A stretch of DNA of 64,000 nt from a bacterium (GTDB lineage Bacteria > Electryoneota > RPQS01): positions 1-64,000 of the forward strand of contig JADJEH010000017.1 in assembly GCA_016702305.1 (NCBI GenBank), read 5' to 3'. How positions within the stretch are numbered: the first letter of the stretch is position 1; each line of letters opens with the position of its first letter. The notes under the pieces were generated by a model. The model was not told the DNA's origin, made no database searches, and saw nothing but the letters and a program-made list of their open reading frames with translations. Below are positions 42,231 to 51,527 of the stretch, one piece after another. Both the position numbers and the translations under genes were made by a program.

Positions 42231-42966
42231 GGTTGCTCCCCATGAATTAACTGTTGTAAAGGCAAATTCTGTGTTTAGTATGACAAAGGTAACTGTTTAC
42301 TTGGCGATGGTAATGCGAGCTAAGTGCGAATCGAAAGCCGCACCTGCCGGAAAACAACAAAGCGCAACCCGTGACTGGATTGCGCGATTAACTTATTCAG
42401 ACTATCCGTTTGTCGGCCGTTATTCGGCCATTTCCCAACACGATCAAGAGACATTTCTACTCTTCATCTGCGCAGTCTCGCACTAATAGCGACCCCACTG
42501 AGCATAACTGACCAAGCTATGTGAATATAGATAAAGGTAGCGATGCGTGAAGCATTTGTCAAGCAATTGTTGAAGTTAGAACATTCCATTCTCTACCGAG
42601 AATATGTGAAACGGATTTCGCTCTCTTTGCTTATCATCTTCAGCCGCTTAACGACCTTATCCACGGGACAAACGAGAATTATCAAATAGTATCAACTTGA
42701 AACAGGGTGATAGCGTGCCTCTTTGGAGGGTGGCTTTTGACATCGCCTTAGCAGCCGTCGTCCGGCGATTGGTCTTTCGAAGAGCGCTGGATGCCGCGCG
42801 CCGAGGCCACTGTGGATTCCCTTGTGAATTGAACATTTGAATAAAATGACATAGATTCTGTGGCTATCCTGCACCGTAATGTTGTGTTTTACGTTCAAGC
42901 GTTGTAGTTTGGGCCTGTCGTCGCGGGGGGAGACCCCCGACTCTTGATCACTAAGGAGGTACCGGA
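42231..42966. other. Divergent intergenic region
   Basis: About 735 bp between the giant minus-strand gene and the peptidase gene at 42967. Holds the start regions of both; the + side ends with a strong ribosome-binding site TAAGGAGGT at 42952-42960, six bases before the ATG. No RNA gene or repeat was recognised. Confidence 0.5.
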
Positions 42967-44367
42967 ATGTTCCGACTCTTTTCGCTGCTGGCTTTCGCTT
43001 TGTCATCTTGCCTGTTCGCCCAGTCTTCGGATCCGCAGGCCGGGCTGTCCGTGGAGCAGGTGCGCTCACTGATTCAGTCCGTTGAACTCGATGCTCGCAC
43101 CCGCACCGCCATGAACGCGGTCACCAGTAATGATATTAAGTCCATCGCCATGAATCGCGATGTGCTCGCCGCCAGCGATGACATCTTCTCATTCAAGCTC
43201 GAAACAAAAGGTATTACGGACCAGGAAGGCTCCGGACGCTGCTGGATGTTCGCGGGCGCCAATCTGATGCGTCAGGATGTATCCGCGAAGTATGATCTTG
43301 ACGAATTCGAGTTTTCTGAGAGCTACTTTGCGTTCCATGACCTGCTGGAGAAGAGCAACGTTTTCCTCGAGTACATTATCGCTACGCGCGACCGTGACAT
43401 TCAGGACCGCGAATTGGTCAAGCACCTTGAAGACCCCATTGGCGACGGCGGATACTGGGGTTTCTTCGCCAACCTCATGCAGAAGTACGGCGTTGTGCCG
43501 AAGAATGCGATGAGTGAAACGCGCAGTAGCGCCAACACCGGCACGATGCAGCGCATTCTGGCGATGCTCATGCGCCGGGACGCCGCTCACTTGCGGACAC
43601 TCGGCGCCGAGGGAAGATCATTGGAGGAGTTGCGCGCGGAAAAGGCCCGCATGCTTAAGGACGTCACTCGCCTGCTCGTCATAAACTACGGAGTCCCGCC
43701 GACGGAATTTGAATGGCGAACGACCGACTCGACCGGCAGGGCTTCCGATCCCGAGACGTTCACTCCGCAAGAGTTCTTCCGTAACGTTGTGGATGTGGAT
43801 CTCGCCGATTTTGTGTCACTCGCAAACTATCCGATTCATCCTTTCGGCAAGAATTACAGTATCCAGTCCATGCAGCCGATGGCGGATAAGAACGACGTGA
43901 CCTTCGTGAACATTGACGCCGCGACCATGAAAGACATCACACTCAAGGCGCTAATGGATAGCAATCGTATCTGGTTCGCCTGCGACGTCGGCCACGAGTC
44001 GTACAGCAAGAAGGGACTTCTGATCGAGGGCATGTACAACTACGAAGAGCTGTTCGGCATCGAGCTTGGGATGTCCAAAGAAGTGCGTCTTGACTATCGC
44101 GATCAATCTGCAAATCACGCGATGGTGTTAGTCGGGGTGGATGTCGTGGACGGCAAACCGCGTAAGTGGCTGGTTGAAAACAGTTGGGGCAAGGAGCGTG
44201 GTGACGGCGGACTTTTCACTATGTCTGATGAGTGGTTTGACGAGTACGTGCTGAATGTCATTATCCCAAGCCGCTATCTGCCCAAGGAGTTGCTGCGCAT
44301 TTCAATGGAGCCCCCGACTCCCCTGCCGATTTGGGATCCCGTCTGGGACCGGCTTGAATTACGCTGA
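42967..44367 (+). CDS. pepC: Exported bleomycin hydrolase-type (C1B) cysteine peptidase
   Basis: 466 aa. Catalytic residues of the bleomycin hydrolase/aminopeptidase C family are all present: Cys92 in EGSGRCWMFAG, His384 in SANHAMVLVG and Asn405 in VENSWG. The family is normally cytoplasmic, but this protein opens with a signal peptide, MFRLFSLLAFALSSCLFAQ, so it should act outside the cytoplasm. A cysteine at residue 15 followed by LFAQ means a lipoprotein variant should be considered, though there is no good lipobox. The C terminus ends LELR, without the long C-terminal extension. The start is certain because of the AAGGAGGT site. Probably trims peptides, perhaps feeding the POT transporter at 59421, but that link is only inferred. 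Confidence 0.88.
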   Translation: MFRLFSLLAFALSSCLFAQSSDPQAGLSVEQVRSLIQSVELDARTRTAMNAVTSNDIKSIAMNRDVLAASDDIFSFKLETKGITDQEGSGRCWMFAGANLMRQDVSAKYDLDEFEFSESYFAFHDLLEKSNVFLEYIIATRDRDIQDRELVKHLEDPIGDGGYWGFFANLMQKYGVVPKNAMSETRSSANTGTMQRILAMLMRRDAAHLRTLGAEGRSLEELRAEKARMLKDVTRLLVINYGVPPTEFEWRTTDSTGRASDPETFTPQEFFRNVVDVDLADFVSLANYPIHPFGKNYSIQSMQPMADKNDVTFVNIDAATMKDITLKALMDSNRIWFACDVGHESYSKKGLLIEGMYNYEELFGIELGMSKEVRLDYRDQSANHAMVLVGVDVVDGKPRKWLVENSWGKERGDGGLFTMSDEWFDEYVLNVIIPSRYLPKELLRISMEPPTPLPIWDPVWDRLELR

Positions 44368-44419
44368 CGAGGCATCGCTTGCGGACCCTTACGCAAGCAT
44401 CCCATGTTCCCAGACGCAG

Positions 44420-44444
44420 AGAGCTCCAATCACGGAGCTCTTTT
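44420..44444 (+). terminator. Rho-independent terminator after pepC
   Basis: AGAGCTCC / GGAGCTCT stem with six-base loop and TTTT, about 50 bp after the stop. Another hairpin (GCTTGCG / CGCAAGC) lies just before it at 44377-44398. Confidence 0.8.
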
Positions 44445-44849
44445 GCGTTGCATCCATTGTCAAAGTTCGCGGGACGGCGGATTTGTGTTTCCGGCCCTGC
44501 TTGCGGCGGGAGTTTCTTGCCCATTACGAACCAACATTTTTTCCGTCCCAATCGGCACGGAGAGGCGCTAGCCCGGTTACTTGATAATGTTGAAAGGGAA
44601 TTCAACAATGCGTTCGCCCGTTCGTTTCTCTCATGTGATTCAATAACAGTAGATTAGTCTGGGAGATTGGGCAAATTGCTGTGAATGAAATTATGCACCT
44701 GACTAAATGCTATCGCACCGGCCGAGCGCTTTTTCAAATCGCATTGTCTCACTATATTTCAATGGGATTACTCGGATCTTCAACACTCGCCACCAAAGCG
44801 ACCGAATAATCACAATTGAAGCTAATAATCTCCTATTAGGCAATACACT
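44445..44849. other. Intergenic stretch before the LVIVD-peptidase operon
   Basis: No gene or RNA recognised. It should contain the operon promoter. I searched it for a -24/-12 element like that at 53123 and found none at the correct spacing. Confidence 0.4.
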
Positions 44850-47800
44850 GTGATCTCTCGTACACAAGCACCCGCCGCAGATGCCAAGCGCCTGACCCGT
44901 CACGGCCGGCGGTACACCGGATTCTACCGCCGCCTGTTCGGCGCCTGGCTGATCGGCATGATCACAACAGGAACGGCATTGGGTTCAACACCGCTGCCAA
45001 TTCGCTCCCAGGCATTGGATGAAGGTTCGCCACTTGCCATTGCCCTGCACGACGGGCTGGCGCTCGTGGGCGCAGGTACCCGCCTGCTCGTGCTCGACGC
45101 ATCCGTCGCCAATACGCTCGACACGCTTGGAAAGGTTGTCACCGGCGGAGAAATCCGCGCGATTCAAGTGCACGGGCATCACGTATTCCTGGCCAACGGC
45201 GAAGCCGGAGTGACCATCGTGGACATTGATGTGCCTGACCAGCCGCAATTCGTCGGCTCCATTCAGACACAAACACGTGTCTTCGACCTGCACATAGACG
45301 GCAACACACTTTTCATTGCAGATAAGGGCAGCGGTCTCGACATCTATGACATTTCCACTCCAGTCGCCCCGCGTTTCTTGTCGCACTATCACATGTTTGA
45401 CGGCGAGGAGTCCGGTCTGGGACTGCTCTGCGTCTCGGCAAGCAATGGCCGCGCCTACCTGGGCGACCTCCATAACCGCTCCATTGTCAATGTCGAGAAT
45501 CCGACCCAACCCAGTCTGGTGTCGCGCGTCGTCGGCGCCGCTTGGGATATTCAGATACAAGACACCATTCTCTATTTGACATCCAATGACACCGAGCGCT
45601 TTCTCACGTTTAGTATCGCAAATCCAGATACGCTGCTGCCCCTCGATTGGATTTCCGCAACACCACGCTACAACGGATCGGCCGCCACGCTCGAATTCAG
45701 CCTGAGTGGCCAGCGCGCGTATATCGGCTGTGAACAGGCCGGCCTGAATATCGTAGATGTCAGCAATCCCCGCGACTTGCGCTACGTCACAGATTTTGAT
45801 CCCGACGAGATCGAACCCGATGTGCACGGCGTCGCGGCGACCGACAGCGTGGTCTATTTTGTCAGCTATCCCCACGGCGTGTTCGGTTTCATACCGACCG
45901 ACACCGGCGACGTGGAGGCCGCGCTGATTTACGAGGCGAGTAACTCACCGTTGCAGATCACCTCAATCGGTTCCCGGCTGTTTGTCGCTAACTACTACCG
46001 TGGACTCACGGAAGTGGACTTGCAGGACGTTGGCCGCCCCGTGCCGACATGGAGTCTGCGCGATCACGGCTCCTTCAGTTACACCGATGGCTTGGCCACG
46101 TTTCAAAAGGACTCCCTCACCTACGTCATCACGTGTGACAATGATGGCGGTTTCAGGATCCTTGACGTGACAAACGAAGAGCAACCGGTTGTGACGAGCG
46201 AAACGCCTATGAACAACACAAAGGCTGTCGCCGTCATGGGCAACTATGCGTACATTTGCGCCGGCGACAATGTGTGGGTCGTGGATATCTCCTCGGTCTA
46301 CAACACGTCTATTGTAACTTCGGTGTATGTCGGCGTTTCACCCGTCAATATTGACGCGCAGAACGACTTCGTCTATGTTGCGACAAACGAGCGTGGCCTA
46401 ACGATTCTTGACGTGCACAATCCGCACGCACCAACAATTGCCGCGACCTATCGCCAAGGCGCGGTCTCTGACGTGGATGTCGTCTATCCCCGTGCTTATG
46501 TGACTGTTCGCGACAGCGGACTAACCGTCCTCGATGTCAGCATACTGCCGCCACAGCGCCTCGGTCATTTGCCGTGGCCCGGCCAAACTTATGCGGTCGA
46601 AGTCGTGGAGAATCTGGCGTTTGTCGCGACGGGTCACGACGGACTGCGCGTGTACGACGTAGCCCGGCCCGATTCGATGTACGAAGTCGCCTACCGCGAC
46701 AGCATCGGCAATCTGGGCTACCTGAACATTGCGGACAACTCGACGGAGTATGAATTGCGTCGTACGGCATGCCTGTCCATGATCAATGGCGGAGTGATCT
46801 TCATTGATGTCGCAGGATTATTCGACGCAAGCCGTTCTTCACTCATCCTTGCCGGCGGCGGGAATAGTCCCGACAATTTTGAGTACTTCGCTGCCAACAC
46901 CAATGCATCATGCAACTTCGCGTACTCAGTGCTCGCCCGGAATCGCGATTACGGCCACAACGTCGCTTATATGACCCCGCAATCTTGGCAGGACCTTGAC
47001 GGTGACGGACGAGATGACGAAATTGTGACGTCTGACGTGATTACACCCGCGAATCTACGGCAGCAGATTCTGAATCTGCGCGACTCGCAGAATCCGGACA
47101 AACCCAACGTGTTCCATTTCTCCGGGCACGGCCACTACAATGAAATTGACTTGACCGGAAATCCGCGCGACAATGTCACGGCCGATTCGCTCGGTGCCTG
47201 GTTAGATCGGGCCGCTCTGGATGAAACGACTAAACTTGTCATCCTGATTGAAGCCTGCAATGCCGGTTCCCTTATCGAAGAACTTAACAACGGCCGGTCC
47301 AACCGCATTTTCATCGCTTCAGGCGGCGCAAATGAAGCGTGCAGCTTCTTCGGCCACGAGAGCTTCTCCACGAAGTTTTGGGAATACGTTTGGGATGGAC
47401 AGAGCGTCTGGCAAGCGTTCAGTGCCGCGCGCGGTTGGATCAACGAACGTGACAGCGGGCAGAACCCGTTGCTCGACGCGAACGGTAACGGAGATCCCCT
47501 CGAAGTGCAGGACCGCATCATCGCCGACGACGTCTTCATCGGCGGCCGCGTCCAAGACGGCGCCACGCTCCCGGTGATTCTTGATTCTCCGATTGGCGTG
47601 GATGCGTTCGGCGACACGACCACGGTGGAAATTCGCTGCAGCGGTGCAATGGAAAACGTCTGGTACCGCATCTATCCGTACGGAGACGTTGACGAGCCCG
47701 GACAATTCCCGTGGGGCACGATGGCCGCCGTCAGCTACGACCGATATCGCGCAACTCTGTCCGGTCTTAGCGCCTTGTCGAACCGCGCCAACTACGTGAT

Positions 47801-48173
47801 TGAATTCAATGCGCTCGACGACTTGACAAACCTCGCTCTGCCACGCACGGCGATTTTGCGCATTGACGGCGGCCCGCCGCCGCCTGTGTCGCCGCCCGAC
47901 GCTTTCGAACTGGTAAGCTACCCCAATCCGTTCAATACCAACGTGCGCATCGCCTTTCGCATCAACAACCGCGCCCCGGTGACGATTGACGTCTGGAATG
48001 TCCTCGGTCAGCGGGCGGCGACTTTGCTCAATGAAACTCTCGAGCCCGGCGTGCACACAGTTAATTGGGCCGGGGCCAACGCCGCCGGTGTGTCGCTGTC
48101 CTCAGGTTTGTATTTCGTTCGCTTGCACACCGAAGGCAACTTTGCCGCTTCGAAACTCCTACTAATTCGTTAG
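44850..48173 (+). CDS. T9SS-exported LVIVD-propeller / legumain-like (C13) peptidase
   Basis: 1107 aa. GTG start at 44850; the N terminus has a long basic region (RLTRHGRRYTGFYRRLF) then a hydrophobic core (GAWLIGMITTGTAL), an extended signal peptide. Residues ~60-640 are LVIVD-type propeller repeats (LFIADKGSGLDIYDISTP, VYVATNERGLTILDVHNP). Residues ~660-880 form a clan-CD cysteine peptidase: His760 in FHFSGHGHYNE and Cys803 in VILIEACNAGSLIEEL, closest in pattern to legumain (EACESGS). A short calcium-type loop (DLDGDGRDDE) lies just before. After a beta domain, the T9SS sorting domain (VSYPNPFNTNVRIAF, SKLLLIR) ends the protein. It is 9 bp upstream of the sensor kinase gene and surely co-transcribed. 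Confidence 0.85.
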   Translation: MISRTQAPAADAKRLTRHGRRYTGFYRRLFGAWLIGMITTGTALGSTPLPIRSQALDEGSPLAIALHDGLALVGAGTRLLVLDASVANTLDTLGKVVTGGEIRAIQVHGHHVFLANGEAGVTIVDIDVPDQPQFVGSIQTQTRVFDLHIDGNTLFIADKGSGLDIYDISTPVAPRFLSHYHMFDGEESGLGLLCVSASNGRAYLGDLHNRSIVNVENPTQPSLVSRVVGAAWDIQIQDTILYLTSNDTERFLTFSIANPDTLLPLDWISATPRYNGSAATLEFSLSGQRAYIGCEQAGLNIVDVSNPRDLRYVTDFDPDEIEPDVHGVAATDSVVYFVSYPHGVFGFIPTDTGDVEAALIYEASNSPLQITSIGSRLFVANYYRGLTEVDLQDVGRPVPTWSLRDHGSFSYTDGLATFQKDSLTYVITCDNDGGFRILDVTNEEQPVVTSETPMNNTKAVAVMGNYAYICAGDNVWVVDISSVYNTSIVTSVYVGVSPVNIDAQNDFVYVATNERGLTILDVHNPHAPTIAATYRQGAVSDVDVVYPRAYVTVRDSGLTVLDVSILPPQRLGHLPWPGQTYAVEVVENLAFVATGHDGLRVYDVARPDSMYEVAYRDSIGNLGYLNIADNSTEYELRRTACLSMINGGVIFIDVAGLFDASRSSLILAGGGNSPDNFEYFAANTNASCNFAYSVLARNRDYGHNVAYMTPQSWQDLDGDGRDDEIVTSDVITPANLRQQILNLRDSQNPDKPNVFHFSGHGHYNEIDLTGNPRDNVTADSLGAWLDRAALDETTKLVILIEACNAGSLIEELNNGRSNRIFIASGGANEACSFFGHESFSTKFWEYVWDGQSVWQAFSAARGWINERDSGQNPLLDANGNGDPLEVQDRIIADDVFIGGRVQDGATLPVILDSPIGVDAFGDTTTVEIRCSGAMENVWYRIYPYGDVDEPGQFPWGTMAAVSYDRYRATLSGLSALSNRANYVIEFNALDDLTNLALPRTAILRIDGGPPPPVSPPDAFELVSYPNPFNTNVRIAFRINNRAPVTIDVWNVLGQRAATLLNETLEPGVHTVNWAGANAAGVSLSSGLYFVRLHTEGNFAASKLLLIR

Positions 48174-48182
48174 ACGTTCCGC

Positions 48183-51100
48183 ATGCCGCATAAACTGTTG
48201 GTGCTCGTATTGGTCAGTTTGCTCGGGCCGCAGGCGATCGCGCGCGACGTCCTGCTGCCCGCTATTTTTGACGCGTATGACATGGCCGACGGTCTGTCAC
48301 AGTCTACTGTGCATTGCATCTTGCAGGACTCGCGCGGCTATTTGTGGATCGGCACCGACGACGGTCTGAATCGCTACGACGGCACCCAATTCGTGCAATA
48401 CCACAGCGATCCCGCCGATTCAACTTCCTTGTTCAACAGCGGCGTTTGGTCACTTTGCGAAGACAGTTCGGGAGCCATTTGGGTTGGAACTCAGAAGTCC
48501 GGATTAAGCCGCTTCAACCGCAAGACTGGTACCTTTCAGCACCTGTTGTCCGATTCAATGCAGCAGCTTCTGAACGGCGACGCCATTATCTGTATTCTGT
48601 CCGACTTGGCCGGAAACATCTGGGCCGGCACCACGAAGTCCGGACTCGTCCGGATCGAAGGCCAAACAGGAGTCGCGCGAATCCTCAACACGCGCAATAG
48701 CGGTCTGCCGACGGATCGCGTGCGCTGTTTGGCGTCGGACGGACTCGATCACATCCTGATTGGCACGTCCAACAAAGGCCTGATCCGCATGCATGTCGAG
48801 ACGTCGGAAACGGTTCCGCTGCGGCACGCCGATGCGCTGGCGGGCTTTCCGTTTGTTAATGTGCAGAATCTCTCGCGTGATTCTGCGGGCGATTTGTGGT
48901 TAGCTACACTCGACGCGGGCGTTCAACATCTTCGCCGCGATTCAATAGACCCGGAAGTCATTTCCTCGGTGGCCGGACTTCCCGGTACTGCGATCACTCG
49001 TTGCCGGTCGGTCATTGTGGACCGTCGAAACACGCTGTGGGCGGCCTCGGCCAGCGAAGGACTAATCGAGTATCGCATTAATTCGCGTTCGCTGCTCGTG
49101 CACCGCCGCGAGGTGTCTGATCCAACAGCGATACCGGATGACAACTTGCTTTGTCTTGCGCTCGACCGCGCCGATGATCTCTGGATCGGGACATGGAGCG
49201 CGGGTCTCGCGCGCCTGCGCTTGCGCACAACCCCGTTTCACTCGCTAACGGTTCGAGCGTCCGAGCCGACCGCCGACGGTACAGCGTTAGCAGTGTTGGC
49301 ACTCGCCGAGAGCTCGGACGAGCAGGTGCTCGTCGGAACGGTTGGGCACGGCCTGCGCGTGTTGGATGTCGGTTCAACGGATTTGGCCGACGATGTGGAC
49401 ACGACCACGTTGCTCGCGGAGGCAACCATCACATCGTTCATCCGCATACCAAACAACGATGTGCTGGTTGGAACGTACAACGAAGGAATGTTCCGCTATT
49501 CACCCGCGCAGCGCCGCATTGCACCGTGGCGGGTCGTGGGAGCCTTGGATTCGCTTTCATCTTTAAGCGTTCTTTGCCTCACGCGAGACTCATCCGATGC
49601 GCTGTGGCTGGGCACCGTCAATCACGGCGCAATGCGGATTTCGCGCGACCTAACCGCCGTCAGTTTCTATAAGACATCGGCCGATGCCCCGCACAGAATC
49701 AGCGACGATATTGTCTATGCACTGCATACCGATCGCTCCGGTCGAGTCTGGCTCGGCACATTAGACGGTCTTGACTGTGTTGACCCAAACGGGCATGTCA
49801 TCCGCAGCTATCGTTACGAACGTACCGACGTGAATACCATTTCAAACAGCGAGATTCGGGCCGTCGCGGACGATGCTCACGGCAATGTTTGGGTCGGCAC
49901 GTCGAACGGATTGAACCGCATCGCTCCGGACTTGACCACAATAACGCGCTTCACCGTAGGCTCCGGACTTGTCAACGGTGTTGTGTATGGTCTTCTGATT
50001 GACGAAAATGACAACGCCTGGATCAGCACGAATCGCGGCATCTCCGTCGTCCGTGCCCGATCAAACCAAATTGAAAACTACTTCACATGGGACGGCATTC
50101 CGGCGGGGGAGTTCAATCAAGGAGCCTATGCGCAGCTGTCTAACGGAGACCTGCTCTTTGGCGGCTCGCAGGCTATTACACGCTTCAACCCGGACAGCGT
50201 GCGCGCGCGACCGGTACCTATGGTCATAACTGCCGTCCGCGACTATCAGAGCAATGAGTTCTTGGCCCGCGATCCCGGCGCCACGGATGCCCTGGAACTG
50301 CCGCACCGCCATCAACACTTGGTGATTGACTACTCGGCCATTGAGTTCTACGGCGGCGTACAACGCGGATACGCCTATCGGCTGCTTGGTGTGACGGATG
50401 GCTGGATTCGCAATGTCCCTACCAACAGCGCCGTGTTCACGAACCTCGATCCCGGCGCCTATCATTTCGAGGTGAAACGCGAAGGAGCAGACGATACTGA
50501 GAGCACGATCCTCGAAATCGTCATTCTACCGCCGTGGTGGTCGCGCCCTGAGGCGGTTCTGCTCTGGTCACTGCTCGTCGGCGCCGCGCTTTTCACGACT
50601 GTGCTCACCGTGCAGCGCCGCGCTGGTCGGCAAGCAGTCGCCCGCCGCGAACGCGAACTCCAACTGTTTATCAACCGGATGTATCTGCTGGACTTGTTGA
50701 GTATCGTGGGCCATAATCAGTCGTCGCGCAAGTGTTTCGACGGCCTGCTGCGCAGTTGCAATCGCTTCCGCGACCCTGAAGACGAACATGCTGCCGAGCG
50801 CTTGCGCTCGTTCGCGACGGAGTACCTCGCGCACACCAGTGAGAAGATTGACGACCTCCCGGCGCGGGTGCCGCTGGCTGAGATTGAGCCGCAATTCTCC
50901 GCACCGCTTGAGGCCAATGCCGACCGCATGGACCAATTGATTCGCACGGTCGCCAGTGGGCCTCCCGCCGATGAGCTGCGCCGCCTCGCCCCGCAGCTCG
51001 CTGCCTCAATCGAGGCTTTCTACTCGAGTTTTCACGCGCTCAGTAACCACTTGGCGCGCTTCTATCATACGGATGTCTGCGACGCTATGCAGCATGTGCT

Positions 51101-51527
51101 GCGTTCCAAACAACGCCAGTTGGATGCCGATCGTGTGGCTGTGATTATGGATTGTCCTGATCATTATGTCTGTTTCATTGACCGCACGCAGTTTACCGCG
51201 GTATTCGACGATCTCGTCGCGAACTCCTTGGAAGCCATGCGCTCATCCGCAACGCCTCGGCTCACAGTGCGAGTCGTCACGACGGCCGTCGCCGTTGAAA
51301 TCTACCTGTCCGACACCGGCTGCGGGCTGGGGTTGCCGCGCAGCGAATGGGACAGGATTTTCCAGCGCCGCTATTCAACGAAATCACCCGGACAGGGTGG
51401 GCTCGGCCTGTATAACGCCAAACTCACTTTGCTGCGCTATCAAGGCGACGTGTGCGTGCACGAGTCGGCGCCAGGCGTCGGCACTTCTTTCAGAATCACT
51501 TTAAGACAGGCTAAGCATAACGCATGA
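48183..51527 (+). CDS. Propeller-sensor histidine kinase (Reg_prop, Y_Y_Y, HATPase)
   Basis: 1114 aa inner-membrane sensor. Signal/anchor MPHKLLVLVLVSLLGPQAIA, then periplasmic two-component-regulator propeller blades throughout residues ~30-640 (GLSQSTVHCILQDSRGYLWI, GTDDGLNRYDGTQF). A Y_Y_Y domain (~710-785), one transmembrane helix (AVLLWSLLVGAALFTTVL) and cytoplasmic helices follow. The ATPase has N box DLVANSLEAM (~1010), G1 DTGCGLG (~1045) and G2 GGLGLYNAK (~1073). There is no standard HisKA motif; His844 in LLSIVGHNQSS is the best candidate phosphoacceptor. No receiver domain of its own. Its stop overlaps the regulator start by 4 bp (ATGA), marking the next gene as its partner. Confidence 0.88.
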   Translation: MPHKLLVLVLVSLLGPQAIARDVLLPAIFDAYDMADGLSQSTVHCILQDSRGYLWIGTDDGLNRYDGTQFVQYHSDPADSTSLFNSGVWSLCEDSSGAIWVGTQKSGLSRFNRKTGTFQHLLSDSMQQLLNGDAIICILSDLAGNIWAGTTKSGLVRIEGQTGVARILNTRNSGLPTDRVRCLASDGLDHILIGTSNKGLIRMHVETSETVPLRHADALAGFPFVNVQNLSRDSAGDLWLATLDAGVQHLRRDSIDPEVISSVAGLPGTAITRCRSVIVDRRNTLWAASASEGLIEYRINSRSLLVHRREVSDPTAIPDDNLLCLALDRADDLWIGTWSAGLARLRLRTTPFHSLTVRASEPTADGTALAVLALAESSDEQVLVGTVGHGLRVLDVGSTDLADDVDTTTLLAEATITSFIRIPNNDVLVGTYNEGMFRYSPAQRRIAPWRVVGALDSLSSLSVLCLTRDSSDALWLGTVNHGAMRISRDLTAVSFYKTSADAPHRISDDIVYALHTDRSGRVWLGTLDGLDCVDPNGHVIRSYRYERTDVNTISNSEIRAVADDAHGNVWVGTSNGLNRIAPDLTTITRFTVGSGLVNGVVYGLLIDENDNAWISTNRGISVVRARSNQIENYFTWDGIPAGEFNQGAYAQLSNGDLLFGGSQAITRFNPDSVRARPVPMVITAVRDYQSNEFLARDPGATDALELPHRHQHLVIDYSAIEFYGGVQRGYAYRLLGVTDGWIRNVPTNSAVFTNLDPGAYHFEVKREGADDTESTILEIVILPPWWSRPEAVLLWSLLVGAALFTTVLTVQRRAGRQAVARRERELQLFINRMYLLDLLSIVGHNQSSRKCFDGLLRSCNRFRDPEDEHAAERLRSFATEYLAHTSEKIDDLPARVPLAEIEPQFSAPLEANADRMDQLIRTVASGPPADELRRLAPQLAASIEAFYSSFHALSNHLARFYHTDVCDAMQHVLRSKQRQLDADRVAVIMDCPDHYVCFIDRTQFTAVFDDLVANSLEAMRSSATPRLTVRVVTTAVAVEIYLSDTGCGLGLPRSEWDRIFQRRYSTKSPGQGGLGLYNAKLTLLRYQGDVCVHESAPGVGTSFRITLRQAKHNA

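Noticed and set aside
44660..44690. Second sigma-54 promoter (TTGGGCAAATTGC)
   Set aside because: GG to GC spacing is not 12 bases, so it does not fit a -24/-12 element.
44981..45875. Minus-strand frame opposite the LVIVD protein
   Set aside because: Low-complexity shadow of a well-supported + strand gene.
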